Source: an uncultured Bacilli bacterium
GTDB taxonomy: Bacteria; Bacillota_I; Bacilli_A; RF39; UBA660
Assembly (NCBI GenBank): GCA_944372195.1
Contig: CALVYK010000001.1
Coordinates: forward strand, 111,644-150,635
Direction: 5' to 3'
Length of the DNA stretch: 38,992 nt
The stretch's first letter is position 1, and each line of letters opens with the position of its first letter. Both the position numbers and the translations under genes were made by a program. The notes beneath the pieces were generated by a model, which ran no database searches, was not told where the DNA came from, and saw only the letters and a program-made list of their open reading frames with translations. This document shows, piece after piece, positions 14,854 through 24,313 of the stretch.

Positions 14854-17682
14854 ATGGGACCACTTTATATAAAAACAGATAATAGTTTATTAAGTAGTTT
14901 AATTAAAATAAATGATTTAATTAAATATGCTAAAGAAAAAAATATAAATGTCTTAGCTATTGCTGATGATTCAATGTATGGCTGTATTGAATTTTATATA
15001 AAATGCAAAGAAAATAATATTAAGCCTATAATTGGTTTAGAAATAAATAGTGTTGTTTTATATGCTATTAATTATAATGGATATAAAAATTTAATAAAAT
15101 TAAGTACGATTAAATCAAAAGAAGAGATAAATATTAATATATTAAGAAAATATAGTGATGATTTAATTTGTATAGTTCCATATCATAATTTAAATAATTA
15201 TGATGATTATAAATTTTATAAATATTTATATAAGGGATATACTAATTTAGATGAAAAAAATAGTATTGATGGTAAAAAAGTATATTTAAATGAAGTTTTA
15301 TATTTAGAAGAGAAGGATAAAGATTATTTAAAATATTTATATGCTATAAAAAAAGGTGTAACTGTTAATGAAATAAATATAAATAAACATGATAATTATT
15401 TATTAAGTTATCAAATGTATCAAGATGAAACAAATGAAGAAATAATAGAGTTGTGTAATTTAGAGTTACCTTTGCATCAAGATTTATTGCCTATTTATGA
15501 ATGTCCAGATAATTTAGATAGTTTTAGTTATTTAAAGCAATTAGTTATTAAGGGACTAAAAAATATATTTGGTGATAAGGTAAATAAAATATATTTAGAT
15601 AGACTAAAATATGAATTAAACATAATAAATAAAATGGGATTTTGTAATTATTTTTTAGTTGTATGGGATTATGTTAAATATGCTAAAGAACATGATATAT
15701 TGGTTGGACCCGGAAGAGGTAGTGCAGCTGGATCTTTAGTATCATATTGTTTAGGAATAACTACTATTGACCCAATTAAATATGATTTATTATTTGAAAG
15801 ATTTTTAAATCCTGAAAGAATTAGTATGCCTGATATCGATATTGATTTTGAATATACTAAAAGGGATGAAGTGTTAAAATATTGTATTAATAAATATGGA
15901 ATAAAAAAAGTAGCGCCTATTATTACTTTTGGTACTTTAGGAAGTAAACAAGTAATAAGAGATGTTGGCAAATGTTTAAATATGGATAATAAATTGGTTG
16001 ATTTTATTGCTAAAAAAATAGATTCAAAATTAAGTTTATATGACAATTTAGAAAAAGTAAAACAATTTTTAAATACTAATGAATTAAAAAAATTATACAA
16101 AATATCTTTAAAATTAGAAGGATTAAAAAGACATACTTCTATTCATGCAGCCGGTGTTGTTATATCTAAATATGATTTGGATGAAATTATTCCTTTAAGT
16201 TATCATGATAATTATTATATAACAGGTTATTCGATGGAATATTTAGAAACAATTGGATTATTAAAAATGGATTTTTTAGCTTTAAAAAATTTAACTTTAT
16301 TAAATAATGTTTTAAAAGAAGTAAATTTAAAATTAGAAGATATTCCTTTAAATGATAAGAAAACAATAGAAATATTTACTAATGTTGATACAGCGGGAAT
16401 ATTTCAATTTGAATCTAGTGGCATGATTAATTTTTTAAGAAAGTTTAAAATTAATAATTTTGATGATATAGTTGCTGCTATTGCATTATTTAGACCAGGT
16501 CCTATGAACAATATAGATACGTATATAGCAAGAAAAAATAATCAAAAATACGAAATAATTGATAGTTTAAAGCCGGTATTAAGTTCAACATATGGTATAA
16601 TTGTTTATCAAGAACAAATAATGCAGATAGCTAATATAATGGCCAATTATTCTTTGGCTGAAGCTGATTTATTAAGAAAAGCTATGAGTAAAAAGAAAGA
16701 AGAAGTATTATTAAAAGAAAAGGATAAATTTATTAATCAAAGTGTTTTAAATGGATATAATAAAGATGTGGCTACTAATATCTATAATTTAATTCTTAAA
16801 TTTGCTTCTTATGGATTTAACAAGGCTCATTCGGTATCATATGCGATGATTGCTTATAAAATGGCTTATTTAAAAGCTCATTATTATAATATTTTTATGA
16901 AAAATTTATTATCGATGGTAATAGGTAGTGAAATAAAAACAAGAGAATATATTAATATATGTAAATTAAATATTTTAAAACCTGATATTAATATTAGTGA
17001 TATGGATTATATTATTTATAATGATAGTATAGTTTATCCTTTAACCAATATTAAAAATGTTGGAAGTATTAATGCATCTTTAATAATAGAAGAAAGAAAA
17101 AAAGGTAAATTTAAGGATATATTTGATTTTATTTCAAGGTGCAAAAGTATCAATAAAAACGTATTAGAAAGTTTAAACAAAGCTGGTTGTTTTGAAAAAT
17201 TTATCAACCAAAAAACATTTGATGAAAATATAGAAGTATTATTAAATTATAGTGAATTAGGTGGCTTATTAGAAGATAGTTTAAAACCAGAATTAATAAA
17301 CATGAAAGAATATTCTAAGCAAGAATTAATGAATAGAGAAATTGAAGTGTTTGGAACTTATTTAAGCGAGCATCCGATAACTAGTTTAAAAAGTAAAATA
17401 AATGTTGTAAATTTAATTGATATTGAAAAATATTTTAATAAAAATATAAGAGTTTTAATGTATGTTGAACAAGTAAAAAAAATAAAAACTAAAAATAACA
17501 AAGATATGTATTTTATTACTGGCAGTGATGAAACAAAAAATTGTGAATTTATTTTGTTTCCGAACGAATTTTGTGATATAATAGTTGGTAGTGTATATAT
17601 CGTAGAAGGAAAAGTTGAGAAACGATATGATAAATATCAAATAATAATTAATAGAATAAAGAAGGTGGATTATGAAAAATAA
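14854..17682 (+). CDS. dnaE: DNA polymerase III alpha subunit, DnaE type
   Basis: This replicative DNA polymerase of family C has 942 residues, shorter than the usual 1100 or so. Order: PHP-like domain (1 to about 200), polymerase core with PGRGSAAGSLVSYCLGI and the catalytic PDIDIDFE acids near residues 326-333, fingers and helix-hairpin-helix region, and a C-terminal OB fold (IRVLMYVEQV...YFITGSD). The PHP domain has lost its metal ligands: the usual H-x-H near the start reads YIKT and the usual TDHG reads ADDS, so no proofreading activity is expected from it. Low-GC Gram-positives use DnaE with PolC for initiating lagging-strand synthesis. The end overlaps the pilin-like gene by 11 bases. 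Start ATG with AGGAG ahead. Confidence 0.96.
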   Translation: MGPLYIKTDNSLLSSLIKINDLIKYAKEKNINVLAIADDSMYGCIEFYIKCKENNIKPIIGLEINSVVLYAINYNGYKNLIKLSTIKSKEEININILRKYSDDLICIVPYHNLNNYDDYKFYKYLYKGYTNLDEKNSIDGKKVYLNEVLYLEEKDKDYLKYLYAIKKGVTVNEININKHDNYLLSYQMYQDETNEEIIELCNLELPLHQDLLPIYECPDNLDSFSYLKQLVIKGLKNIFGDKVNKIYLDRLKYELNIINKMGFCNYFLVVWDYVKYAKEHDILVGPGRGSAAGSLVSYCLGITTIDPIKYDLLFERFLNPERISMPDIDIDFEYTKRDEVLKYCINKYGIKKVAPIITFGTLGSKQVIRDVGKCLNMDNKLVDFIAKKIDSKLSLYDNLEKVKQFLNTNELKKLYKISLKLEGLKRHTSIHAAGVVISKYDLDEIIPLSYHDNYYITGYSMEYLETIGLLKMDFLALKNLTLLNNVLKEVNLKLEDIPLNDKKTIEIFTNVDTAGIFQFESSGMINFLRKFKINNFDDIVAAIALFRPGPMNNIDTYIARKNNQKYEIIDSLKPVLSSTYGIIVYQEQIMQIANIMANYSLAEADLLRKAMSKKKEEVLLKEKDKFINQSVLNGYNKDVATNIYNLILKFASYGFNKAHSVSYAMIAYKMAYLKAHYYNIFMKNLLSMVIGSEIKTREYINICKLNILKPDINISDMDYIIYNDSIVYPLTNIKNVGSINASLIIEERKKGKFKDIFDFISRCKSINKNVLESLNKAGCFEKFINQKTFDENIEVLLNYSELGGLLEDSLKPELINMKEYSKQELMNREIEVFGTYLSEHPITSLKSKINVVNLIDIEKYFNKNIRVLMYVEQVKKIKTKNNKDMYFITGSDETKNCEFILFPNEFCDIIVGSVYIVEGKVEKRYDKYQIIINRIKKVDYEK

Positions 17683-18028
17683 GGGATTTACATTAGCTGA
17701 ATTATTAGGGGTTATAACTATTTTGGCAATAATTGCTTTGATAACAACTGTAACTATTACTAATGTTATGAAAAGTAGTAAGGAAGAATTATACGATGTA
17801 CAAATTAATAATATTATTGTTGGCGCTAAGACATGGGCTAGCAGTAATGTTTATAGTTTGCCAGAAAATGAGGGTGAGTATATTATGATAACACTTGGCC
17901 AATTAAAGCAAAGTGGTTTTGTTGAAAATGATATTACTGACCCTATTAGTAATGAGCCATTTGATGATAGTATGCAAGTAATGATAACAAAAACAGGAAA
18001 TACTTATAAATATGAAATAGTTGAATAA
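17672..18028 (+). CDS. Type IV pilin-like protein with prepilin cleavage motif, 118 aa
   Basis: The N terminus MKNKGFTLAELL is a class III (prepilin) signal: a short basic leader ends in Gly5, followed by Phe and the conserved Glu at +5, then a hydrophobic helix to about residue 30. A small globular domain follows. Such pseudopilins, including ComGC-like competence proteins, assemble into short filaments after cleavage by a prepilin peptidase. No other pilus gene is in this window. The ATG lies 11 bases inside the end of dnaE and is preceded by AAGGTGG, so it is translated as part of the dnaE-led operon. No C-terminal Cys pair is present. Its role cannot be read from context. Confidence 0.9.
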   Translation: MKNKGFTLAELLGVITILAIIALITTVTITNVMKSSKEELYDVQINNIIVGAKTWASSNVYSLPENEGEYIMITLGQLKQSGFVENDITDPISNEPFDDSMQVMITKTGNTYKYEIVE

Positions 18029-18048
18029 GATTTAAAGAGGTGAAATTA

Positions 18049-18783
18049 ATGGATATATTGGGAATAATAATACTAATTTTTGTATTATTTGGAGCGGCTT
18101 TGGGTTTTAAAAGAGGATTTACTAAAGAGTTAGTTGAAGCTTTAGGATTTATAGTTATAATTATTCTAGCTTATTTTTTAAAAAATCCTTTATCAGTAAT
18201 TTTATATGAGTATTTACCTTTTTTCAAAATAGGTATATTAAAAAATGTTGAAGTTTTAAATATTTTAATTTATGAATCAATTGCTTTTATTTTATGTTTA
18301 TTAGTTTTAGGATTGTTATTAAGAGCAATTTTAGTTGTTTCATCAATTTTTGAAAAAATATTAAACGCAACAATAATTTTAGGAATTCCTTCTAAAATTT
18401 TAGGAGCAATAGTTGGTTTAATTCATCATTATATAATTGCCTTTATCGTAGTTTATATTTTAGCTTTATTTTGTTTTGATTTAGATTTTGTAAAAAACTC
18501 TAATTTTGCAAATAAAGTATTAAATAATACACCTATTTTATCAAGTTTGTTTGAAAAAAGTGTTGGTGTTATTAATGAATTTAAAGACTTAAAAGATAAA
18601 TATAGTGATAAAACAATTAGCGAAAGTGAGTTTAATTATCAAGCTATTGAATTATTCTTAAAATATGATGTTATTACCCCAACATCTTTAGAAAAATTAT
18701 TTGATAATGGAAAAATTGAAAAATTTGATAATTATGACAAATTAATAGAAAAATATAAAGGAGAAGATAAAAATGGAAATTAA
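18049..18783 (+). CDS. CvpA family membrane protein
   Basis: The 244-residue protein starts with MDILGIIILIFVLFGAALGFKRGF, the diagnostic CvpA start in which a first helix is followed by G-x-x-x-G-x-x-(R/K)-G. Four hydrophobic helices lie within residues 1-145 and the remaining 100 residues are soluble. CvpA was named for colicin V production; Firmicute members are membrane proteins of unsettled function. The ATG at 18049 is preferred over GTG 18040 because AGAGGTG lies at normal distance from it. It overlaps the thioredoxin gene by 11 bases. Confidence 0.85.
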   Translation: MDILGIIILIFVLFGAALGFKRGFTKELVEALGFIVIIILAYFLKNPLSVILYEYLPFFKIGILKNVEVLNILIYESIAFILCLLVLGLLLRAILVVSSIFEKILNATIILGIPSKILGAIVGLIHHYIIAFIVVYILALFCFDLDFVKNSNFANKVLNNTPILSSLFEKSVGVINEFKDLKDKYSDKTISESEFNYQAIELFLKYDVITPTSLEKLFDNGKIEKFDNYDKLIEKYKGEDKNGN

Positions 18784-19078
18784 AAATGAACAAGAATTTA
18801 AAAATATTATAAATAGCGATTATGCTTTAATTGATTTTTTTGCAACTTGGTGTGGACCTTGTAAAATGATGGGACCAGTATTAGAAAATGTTGCATCTAA
18901 TAGGGATACAATTAAAATAGCTAAAGTAGATGTTGATAAATTTGAATCTTTAGCGCGTACTTATGGTGTTATGTCTATTCCAACTCTTATTTTATTTAAA
19001 AATGGGCAAGTTGTTGCTACTAAAGTTGGCTTTACACCTGAACCATTATTAAACGAGTGGATAGATAGTAATCGATAA
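18773..19078 (+). CDS. trxA: Thioredoxin
   Basis: The 101-residue protein has the canonical WCGPC redox motif at residues 26-30, preceded by DFFAT, and the cis-proline loop MSIPTLILF. Length and single-domain form are those of standard thioredoxin, the cytoplasmic disulfide reductant serving ribonucleotide reductase and other enzymes. It starts within the end of the cvpA-like gene with AAAGGAG ahead, and its stop overlaps the rsmE start in TAATG, so it is in the middle of a coupled operon. Confidence 0.96.
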   Translation: MEIKNEQEFKNIINSDYALIDFFATWCGPCKMMGPVLENVASNRDTIKIAKVDVDKFESLARTYGVMSIPTLILFKNGQVVATKVGFTPEPLLNEWIDSNR

Positions 19079-19770
19079 TGCAAAGATATTTTTCAAATTT
19101 AAAAAAAGACAATTGTTTAGTATTAAGTAGTGATGATTTATATCATATCAAAACTGTTATGCGAATGAAAGAAGATTTAATTGAAGTAGTTTATCAAAAT
19201 AAATTACATATCTGTAAATTAGATAAAGATTATAATGCTTTAATAGTTGAAGCAAAAGATGATGTAAACGATAAAAAAATAAAGTATACTTTATGTATAC
19301 CATTATTACAGGAACAAAAAATGTCTTTTGTTTTACAAAAGGCAACAGAATTAGGAGTAGATGAAATAATTCCAGTTTTAACTACTAGAAGTATTGTTAA
19401 AATAAGTGATAAAGAAGATAAAAAAATAGAAAGATGGAACAAAATTTGTAAAGAGGCTAGTGAACAATCTAAAAGATTAGATATTCCAATTATTAGTAAA
19501 ATAACTAAAATAGAAGATTTAAAATTAGACGGTTTAAAGTTATTGTGTAGTACTCAGGAAAAAGAAAACACGTTAAAAAATGTATTAAATAATTCTTCTA
19601 ATTATGATAAAATAATTATGATTGTTGGTCCAGAAGGTGGCTTAACTAATGAAGAAGAAATTAAATTAAAAGAATTAAATTTTGTTCCTATCACTTTAGG
19701 TAAAAATATAATGCGAGTTGAAACTGTACCAATTTATTTATTAAGTGTTTTGAATTATGAGATGGAGTGA
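19078..19770 (+). CDS. rsmE: 16S rRNA (uracil-1498-N3)-methyltransferase RsmE
   Basis: The 230-residue SPOUT enzyme methylates U1498 of 16S rRNA. An N-terminal PUA-like domain starts QRYFSN and includes HIKTVMRMK. The knotted SAM-binding domain shows KATELGVDEIIPVLT, ASEQSKR, the GPEGGLTNEEE motif and LGKNIMRVETVPIYLL. Length is normal. The start overlaps the thioredoxin stop (TAATG). The ribosome binding site is weak, which fits translational coupling. The stop TGA is one of several UGA stops showing that the code is standard. Confidence 0.95.
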   Translation: MQRYFSNLKKDNCLVLSSDDLYHIKTVMRMKEDLIEVVYQNKLHICKLDKDYNALIVEAKDDVNDKKIKYTLCIPLLQEQKMSFVLQKATELGVDEIIPVLTTRSIVKISDKEDKKIERWNKICKEASEQSKRLDIPIISKITKIEDLKLDGLKLLCSTQEKENTLKNVLNNSSNYDKIIMIVGPEGGLTNEEEIKLKELNFVPITLGKNIMRVETVPIYLLSVLNYEME

Positions 19771-19775
19771 TTGTT

Positions 19776-20327
19776 ATGGATATAATTATTGATCATATAT
19801 TAGAATATAAATATGTATATATAATTTTAATATCAGTTTTATTATTAGTTTTAATTTTATTAATTGTTTTTAAACCAAAAAAAGTTAAACCAATCGAAGT
19901 TACAATCGATGATGAACCAAAAGAAAAAACTGAAATTGAAAAAGTTATCGAAGCTTTAGAAGAAAATAAAAATGAACGTGTCATGACTTCTTTTGAAGAA
20001 GAACAGGAAGCTAATGCGATAATAAGTTATCAAGAATTAGTAAAAGCAGTTGAAGAAAAAAGATTACACTTAGACTCTAAGAAAACTGAAACTGATGAAA
20101 AATTAAGTTCAGTTGTAGAAGCTGTTGTTAATCCTACTAGTGAACAAGATATAACTAATATAGAAGAAACTAAAGAACCAGTATTAGAAATAGAAGAATC
20201 TATAGAACAACCAGAAAAAAGTCATCCAAAGTTTAAAAATAGTGAATTTATATCACCAATCTTTGGTAAAGACAATAATAATGATAAATTTTTAAAAGAT
20301 TTGAAAGATTTTAGAAACAATTTATGA
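19776..20327 (+). CDS. Single-pass membrane protein with acidic cytoplasmic tail, 183 aa
   Basis: The N terminus has a short outside segment and one strong TM helix at about residues 13-33 ending in KPKKVKP. It is followed by about 145 residues rich in Glu, Lys and Asn, probably a disordered or helical cytoplasmic tail. The layout resembles single-TM scaffolding proteins, but no family is recognised. ATG 19776 was chosen over GTG 19767 because GGAG at 19764-19767 is at the right distance from the ATG. The stop overlaps the mtaB start in ATGA, so it is co-translated with mtaB. Confidence 0.75.
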   Translation: MDIIIDHILEYKYVYIILISVLLLVLILLIVFKPKKVKPIEVTIDDEPKEKTEIEKVIEALEENKNERVMTSFEEEQEANAIISYQELVKAVEEKRLHLDSKKTETDEKLSSVVEAVVNPTSEQDITNIEETKEPVLEIEESIEQPEKSHPKFKNSEFISPIFGKDNNNDKFLKDLKDFRNNL

Positions 20328-21586
20328 AATATTATATAATTAATTTAGGTTGTAAAGTAAATGCTTATGAAGCAAAAGTTATGAGTGATTTACTTGATAA
20401 TGCAGGTTATTTAAAAGGAAGTATCGATGAATCTGATATCTATATCGTTAATACTTGTTTTGTTACTAATGTAGCAGAACATAAATCTTTTCAAATGATT
20501 AGAAAAGCAGTTAATAAACATCCTAAATTAGTTATCGTTTGTGGCTGTTTACCTCAAATGAAAAGTAAAGAAGTATTAGCTATCGATGGAGTGAATATTG
20601 TATTAGGTAATAAAGATAAATCAAAAATAATTGATTATATTAACAATTATAAAGAAAAAATAAGTAAAATATACGATTTATCTAATATTGAATTTGAAGA
20701 TATGCAATTAAATAATTTTAATAAAACAAGAGCTTTTGTTAAAATTCAAGATGGTTGCAATAATTTCTGCTCATATTGTATAATTCCTTATACTAGAGGA
20801 AATGTAAGAAGTAAAAGAAAAGAAGATGTTATTACTGAAATAACCAATTTAATAAATTATGGTCATAAAGAAGTTGTGTTAACTGGTATTCATACTGGAA
20901 ATTATCACGATAATGATTATGATTTTGCGGATTTATTAAATGATGTTGTAAAAATAAAGGGATTAAAAAGATTAAGAATTTCTTCGATTGAAATAACAGA
21001 AATAAATGAAAGAGTAATTGATGTAATTAAAAATAATAATATTTTAGTAGATCATATGCATATTCCATTACAATCAGGATCTAACGAAATACTAAAATTA
21101 ATGAATCGAAAATATGATATTGATTATTTTGTTAATAAAATAAACGAATTAAGAAGTATTAGACCTAATATTTCTATTACAACAGATGTAATTGTTGGTT
21201 TTCCCTCCGAAACAGAAGAATTATTTAATGAAACAATTAATAATATTAAAAAAATTAATTTTGCTAAATTACATGTTTTTCCTTACTCTAGAAGAGAAGG
21301 AACTAAAGCAGATTTGATGGATAATCAAGTAGATGATGTTACTAAAAAAAATAGGGCTCATGTTTTAATAGAATTATCTAAAGAATTAGAATTAAAATAT
21401 ATGAATAAATTTATTGGTAAAGAAATGGAATTTATTCCAGAAACTTATAAAGATGGTTATTTATATGGTCATACCGGTAATTATTTAGCAATCAAAACAA
21501 AAGGGAATAAAGATTTAATAAATAATATTGTAAAAGTAAAGATAGAGAAAATTGAATATCCATATTGTGTTTCTAGTTTAATATAA
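20324..21586 (+). CDS. mtaB: tRNA t6A37 methylthiotransferase MtaB
   Basis: This radical SAM enzyme adds a methylthio group to t6A at position 37 of tRNAs reading ANN codons, giving ms2t6A. The 420-residue protein starts with INLGCKVNAYE; the CKVN wording separates MtaB from MiaB and RimO. The N-terminal cluster Cys residues are Cys10, the Cys in VNTCFVTN and one in VVCGCLPQ. The radical SAM triad is C-x3-C-x2-C in CNNFCSYC near residues 145-152. A TRAM domain forms the C terminus. It overlaps the preceding gene by 4 bases without a strong ribosome binding site, fitting translational coupling. Confidence 0.95.
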   Translation: MKYYIINLGCKVNAYEAKVMSDLLDNAGYLKGSIDESDIYIVNTCFVTNVAEHKSFQMIRKAVNKHPKLVIVCGCLPQMKSKEVLAIDGVNIVLGNKDKSKIIDYINNYKEKISKIYDLSNIEFEDMQLNNFNKTRAFVKIQDGCNNFCSYCIIPYTRGNVRSKRKEDVITEITNLINYGHKEVVLTGIHTGNYHDNDYDFADLLNDVVKIKGLKRLRISSIEITEINERVIDVIKNNNILVDHMHIPLQSGSNEILKLMNRKYDIDYFVNKINELRSIRPNISITTDVIVGFPSETEELFNETINNIKKINFAKLHVFPYSRREGTKADLMDNQVDDVTKKNRAHVLIELSKELELKYMNKFIGKEMEFIPETYKDGYLYGHTGNYLAIKTKGNKDLINNIVKVKIEKIEYPYCVSSLI

Positions 21587-21601
21587 AAAGGGTGATTATT
21601 T

Positions 21602-22024
21602 ATGGTTTTAGAAAGGATTAATTTAAGAGGTAGTAGTCCTAATTTTAATTTTAAAAAATTTTATGTTGGTATTACTGAAGATACTGGAGTTGTTTTAGTA
21701 TCTACCGATTACTTTTTTAAAACTTCATTTTTAAAGCCATATAGTCCTAAATTTTATGCTAAAGCAGCATATCAAAATATTAAACAAGATAAAGAAAGAT
21801 TTATCTCATTAAATAAAGCAGATCAATTTGCGCAAACTAGAGAAAAATTTATTAAAAGTTTAGCTGAATGGGAAACTCCGAGTGATATTGATAATATGTT
21901 TGCTGAAACTAGTAATATTCATCAAGGAGCAAGTGAAAAAGCTAATAGTTTATCTAGTGGTGGCAAAAGATTATCTTTAAATAATGGTATCTTTAAATCT
22001 AATGATGATTATACTTTGAATTGA
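21602..22024 (+). CDS. Hypothetical protein after mtaB, 140 aa
   Basis: I do not recognise this family. The first half looks beta-rich (KKFYVGITEDTGVVLVST) and includes an aromatic run YFFKTSFLKPYSPKFY. The second half is helical and then becomes a Ser/Asn-rich tail without obvious structure. No membrane segment or cysteine motif is present. A good ribosome binding site (AAAGGGTGAT) precedes the ATG and an intrinsic terminator sits directly on the stop, making it the last gene of the dnaE-led operon. Confidence 0.75.
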   Translation: MVLERINLRGSSPNFNFKKFYVGITEDTGVVLVSTDYFFKTSFLKPYSPKFYAKAAYQNIKQDKERFISLNKADQFAQTREKFIKSLAEWETPSDIDNMFAETSNIHQGASEKANSLSSGGKRLSLNNGIFKSNDDYTLN

Positions 22025-22045
22025 TAGATTTTTCTATCTTTTTTT
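22023..22045 (+). terminator. Intrinsic terminator of the dnaE-to-mtaB operon
   Basis: GATAGA and TCTATC pair over TTTT, followed by seven T. It overlaps the stop codon of the 21602 gene. Confidence 0.8.
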
Positions 22046-22053
22046 GATATAAT
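22045..22053 (+). promoter_or_regulatory. Extended -10 for recD2
   Basis: TGATATAAT begins at the last T of the preceding terminator tail. The ATG at 22071 follows after only 17 bases, so the predicted leader barely contains the AAAGGTG ribosome binding site. Confidence 0.65.
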
Positions 22054-22070
22054 TTATAAAGGTGAATTGT

Positions 22071-24257
22071 ATGACATATATAAAAGGAAATTATCGTAAA
22101 TCTATTTTTACATCAGATAAAGGTTATGTTATTGGACTATTTAAAATAAAAGAAACTGATAATGATGAGTTAAAAATGTATGTTAATAAAATAATAACAT
22201 TTACTGGTTATTTTCACGAATTAAATTTAGATGATATATATATTTTTAAAGGTGACGTGGTAGATCATCCTAAATATGGCTTACAATTTAATGTATTAGA
22301 TTATGAAAGATTGAAGCCTGAAGATGAAGATGGATTAGTAGCTTTTTTATCTAGTGATTTATTTAAAGGAGTAGGAGAGAAACTGGCCAAATCGATAGTT
22401 GATACATTAGGCAAAAATGTTTTAGATGAAATAATAAAAGATGAATCATGTTTATTATTAGTACCTAAAATGACTAGTAAAAAAGCTCATTCAATTTATG
22501 AAACTTTGATGAAATATGAGGAAAGTCATCAAATAATAGTTTATTTAACTGAATTAGGTTTTAATATGAAAGATGCATTAGATATATATAATACATACAA
22601 AAGTGAAACTATTATTCATATTGAACATAATCCATATTGTTTAACAGATTTTATATCATTTTTAAAAGTAGATGAAATTGCTTTAAAATTAAATGTTAAT
22701 AAAGAAGATGAAAGAAGAATTAAAGCCTGTATTATTTATATGATGAATAAGTTGTTATTTACTAATAGTGATACTTATTTAGAATATGATGAAATATTAG
22801 AAAGTGTTTTTAATTATTTAAAAATTGATTTAAATGTTGATGATTTTGATTTATATTTAGAAGAATTAATTAATGAAAATAAAATAATTTTAATTGATAA
22901 TAAGTATTATTTAAAAGAAATGTATGATTCTGAAATTAATATTACAAATACAATTAAATATCTAATAAATAAAAAAACTGATAAATTATTTTTAGATAAT
23001 AGAATAGAAGAGTTAGAAAAAGTTAATAATATTAAATATAATGATAAACAAAAAGAAGCAATTAAAAAGTCATTAGAAAATAATATAACTATTATAACTG
23101 GCGGACCAGGAACAGGGAAAACAACTATTATTAAAGCAATATGTGAATTATATCAAAATATATTTGATTTATCTTATGAAGAATTAACTAATAGAATAGC
23201 TCTACTAGCTCCAACCGGACGAGCTAGTAAAAGAATGAGTGAATCTACTAATTTACCGGCTAGTACAATTCATAGATTTTTAAAATGGAATAAAGAAACA
23301 AATGAATTTGTAGTTAATGAATATAATAAAAATGATCATCATTTAATTATAATTGATGAAGTTAGTATGATTGATTTAAATTTGTTAGATAGTTTATTTA
23401 AAGGATTAACCAAAAACATTAAATTAGTATTAGTAGGTGATCATCACCAATTGCCTTCAGTAGGTCCAGGTAATATCTTAAAAGATTTAATTGAAAGTGA
23501 TTTGATTGATACTGTTTATTTAGATACATTATATAGGACTGATGAAAATTCTTATATAACTACTTTAGCGCATGAAATAAAAGATAATAATCTAAGTGAA
23601 TCCTTTTTAGAAACTAAAAGTGATTATACATTTTTAAAATGTCATTCAATTAAAGAAAATTTAAAAAATTTGTGTTTACAATTAATTGAAAAAGGATACG
23701 ATTATAAAAGAGTTCAGATAATGGCTCCAATGTATGCAGGTATTAATGGAATAGATAATTTAAATAAAGAATTACAAAATATATTTAATCCTAAAACAAA
23801 TCAAAATGAAATTAAATATGGCGATGTAGTTTATAGGGAAAATGACAAAGTATTACAACTAGTAAATTTACCAGAAGAAAATGTTTATAATGGTGATATT
23901 GGAATTATTAAAAATATTGTTAAAATTGAAAATAAAACATTTATTTATATCGATTTTGATGGTAATTTAGTTAAATATGAAACAAAAGATTTAAATAAAA
24001 TAACTCATGGTTTTATTATATCAATCCATAAATCACAAGGCAGCGAATTTGAAGTAGTTATTATGCCTATTTGTAATAGTTATAAAAGAATGCTTTATAA
24101 AAAATTAATTTATACAGGAATTACTAGAGCTAAGAAAAAATTAATTTTAATAGGTGAACCTGATGCATTTTTATATGCTGTTAATAATAGTAATGAAAGG
24201 GTAAGAAAAACTAATTTATTAGAACAATTAAAGAATAATATTTTAAATAAAGGTTAG
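22071..24257 (+). CDS. recD2: RecD2-type ATP-dependent DNA helicase
   Basis: This 728-residue superfamily 1B helicase unwinds DNA 5' to 3' and works in repair outside RecBCD. The N-terminal region holds an OB-like domain and helix-hairpin-helix repeats (FKGVGEKLAKSIVDTLG). The motor has Walker A TGGPGTGKTT near residue 343, LAPTGRASKRMSE (motif Ia), Walker B LIIIDEVSMID near 425, VGDHHQLPSVGPG (motif III), and the C-terminal motifs ISIHKSQGSEF and YTGITRAKKKLILIG. This architecture is RecD2 rather than RecD. ATG 22071 is preferred over GTG 22062 because of AAAGGTG spacing. It is transcribed alone from an extended -10 promoter. Confidence 0.94.
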   Translation: MTYIKGNYRKSIFTSDKGYVIGLFKIKETDNDELKMYVNKIITFTGYFHELNLDDIYIFKGDVVDHPKYGLQFNVLDYERLKPEDEDGLVAFLSSDLFKGVGEKLAKSIVDTLGKNVLDEIIKDESCLLLVPKMTSKKAHSIYETLMKYEESHQIIVYLTELGFNMKDALDIYNTYKSETIIHIEHNPYCLTDFISFLKVDEIALKLNVNKEDERRIKACIIYMMNKLLFTNSDTYLEYDEILESVFNYLKIDLNVDDFDLYLEELINENKIILIDNKYYLKEMYDSEINITNTIKYLINKKTDKLFLDNRIEELEKVNNIKYNDKQKEAIKKSLENNITIITGGPGTGKTTIIKAICELYQNIFDLSYEELTNRIALLAPTGRASKRMSESTNLPASTIHRFLKWNKETNEFVVNEYNKNDHHLIIIDEVSMIDLNLLDSLFKGLTKNIKLVLVGDHHQLPSVGPGNILKDLIESDLIDTVYLDTLYRTDENSYITTLAHEIKDNNLSESFLETKSDYTFLKCHSIKENLKNLCLQLIEKGYDYKRVQIMAPMYAGINGIDNLNKELQNIFNPKTNQNEIKYGDVVYRENDKVLQLVNLPEENVYNGDIGIIKNIVKIENKTFIYIDFDGNLVKYETKDLNKITHGFIISIHKSQGSEFEVVIMPICNSYKRMLYKKLIYTGITRAKKKLILIGEPDAFLYAVNNSNERVRKTNLLEQLKNNILNKG

Positions 24258-24265
24258 AATAATAA

Positions 24266-24293
24266 TGTATGTTTATACATACCTTCGTTTTTT
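24266..24293 (+). terminator. Possible intrinsic terminator of recD2
   Basis: GTATGT and ACATAC pair over TTAT; a T run follows after a 5-base gap (CTTCG). The gap makes it weaker than the others. Confidence 0.4.
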
Positions 24294-24313
24294 CTAATAA
24301 AGAGGTGATTTTT

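Noticed and set aside
24269-24313. Longer start for the 51-aa membrane protein
   Set aside because: The extension covers the hairpin after recD2 and has no ribosome binding site, whereas ATG 24314 has AAAGAGGTGAT.
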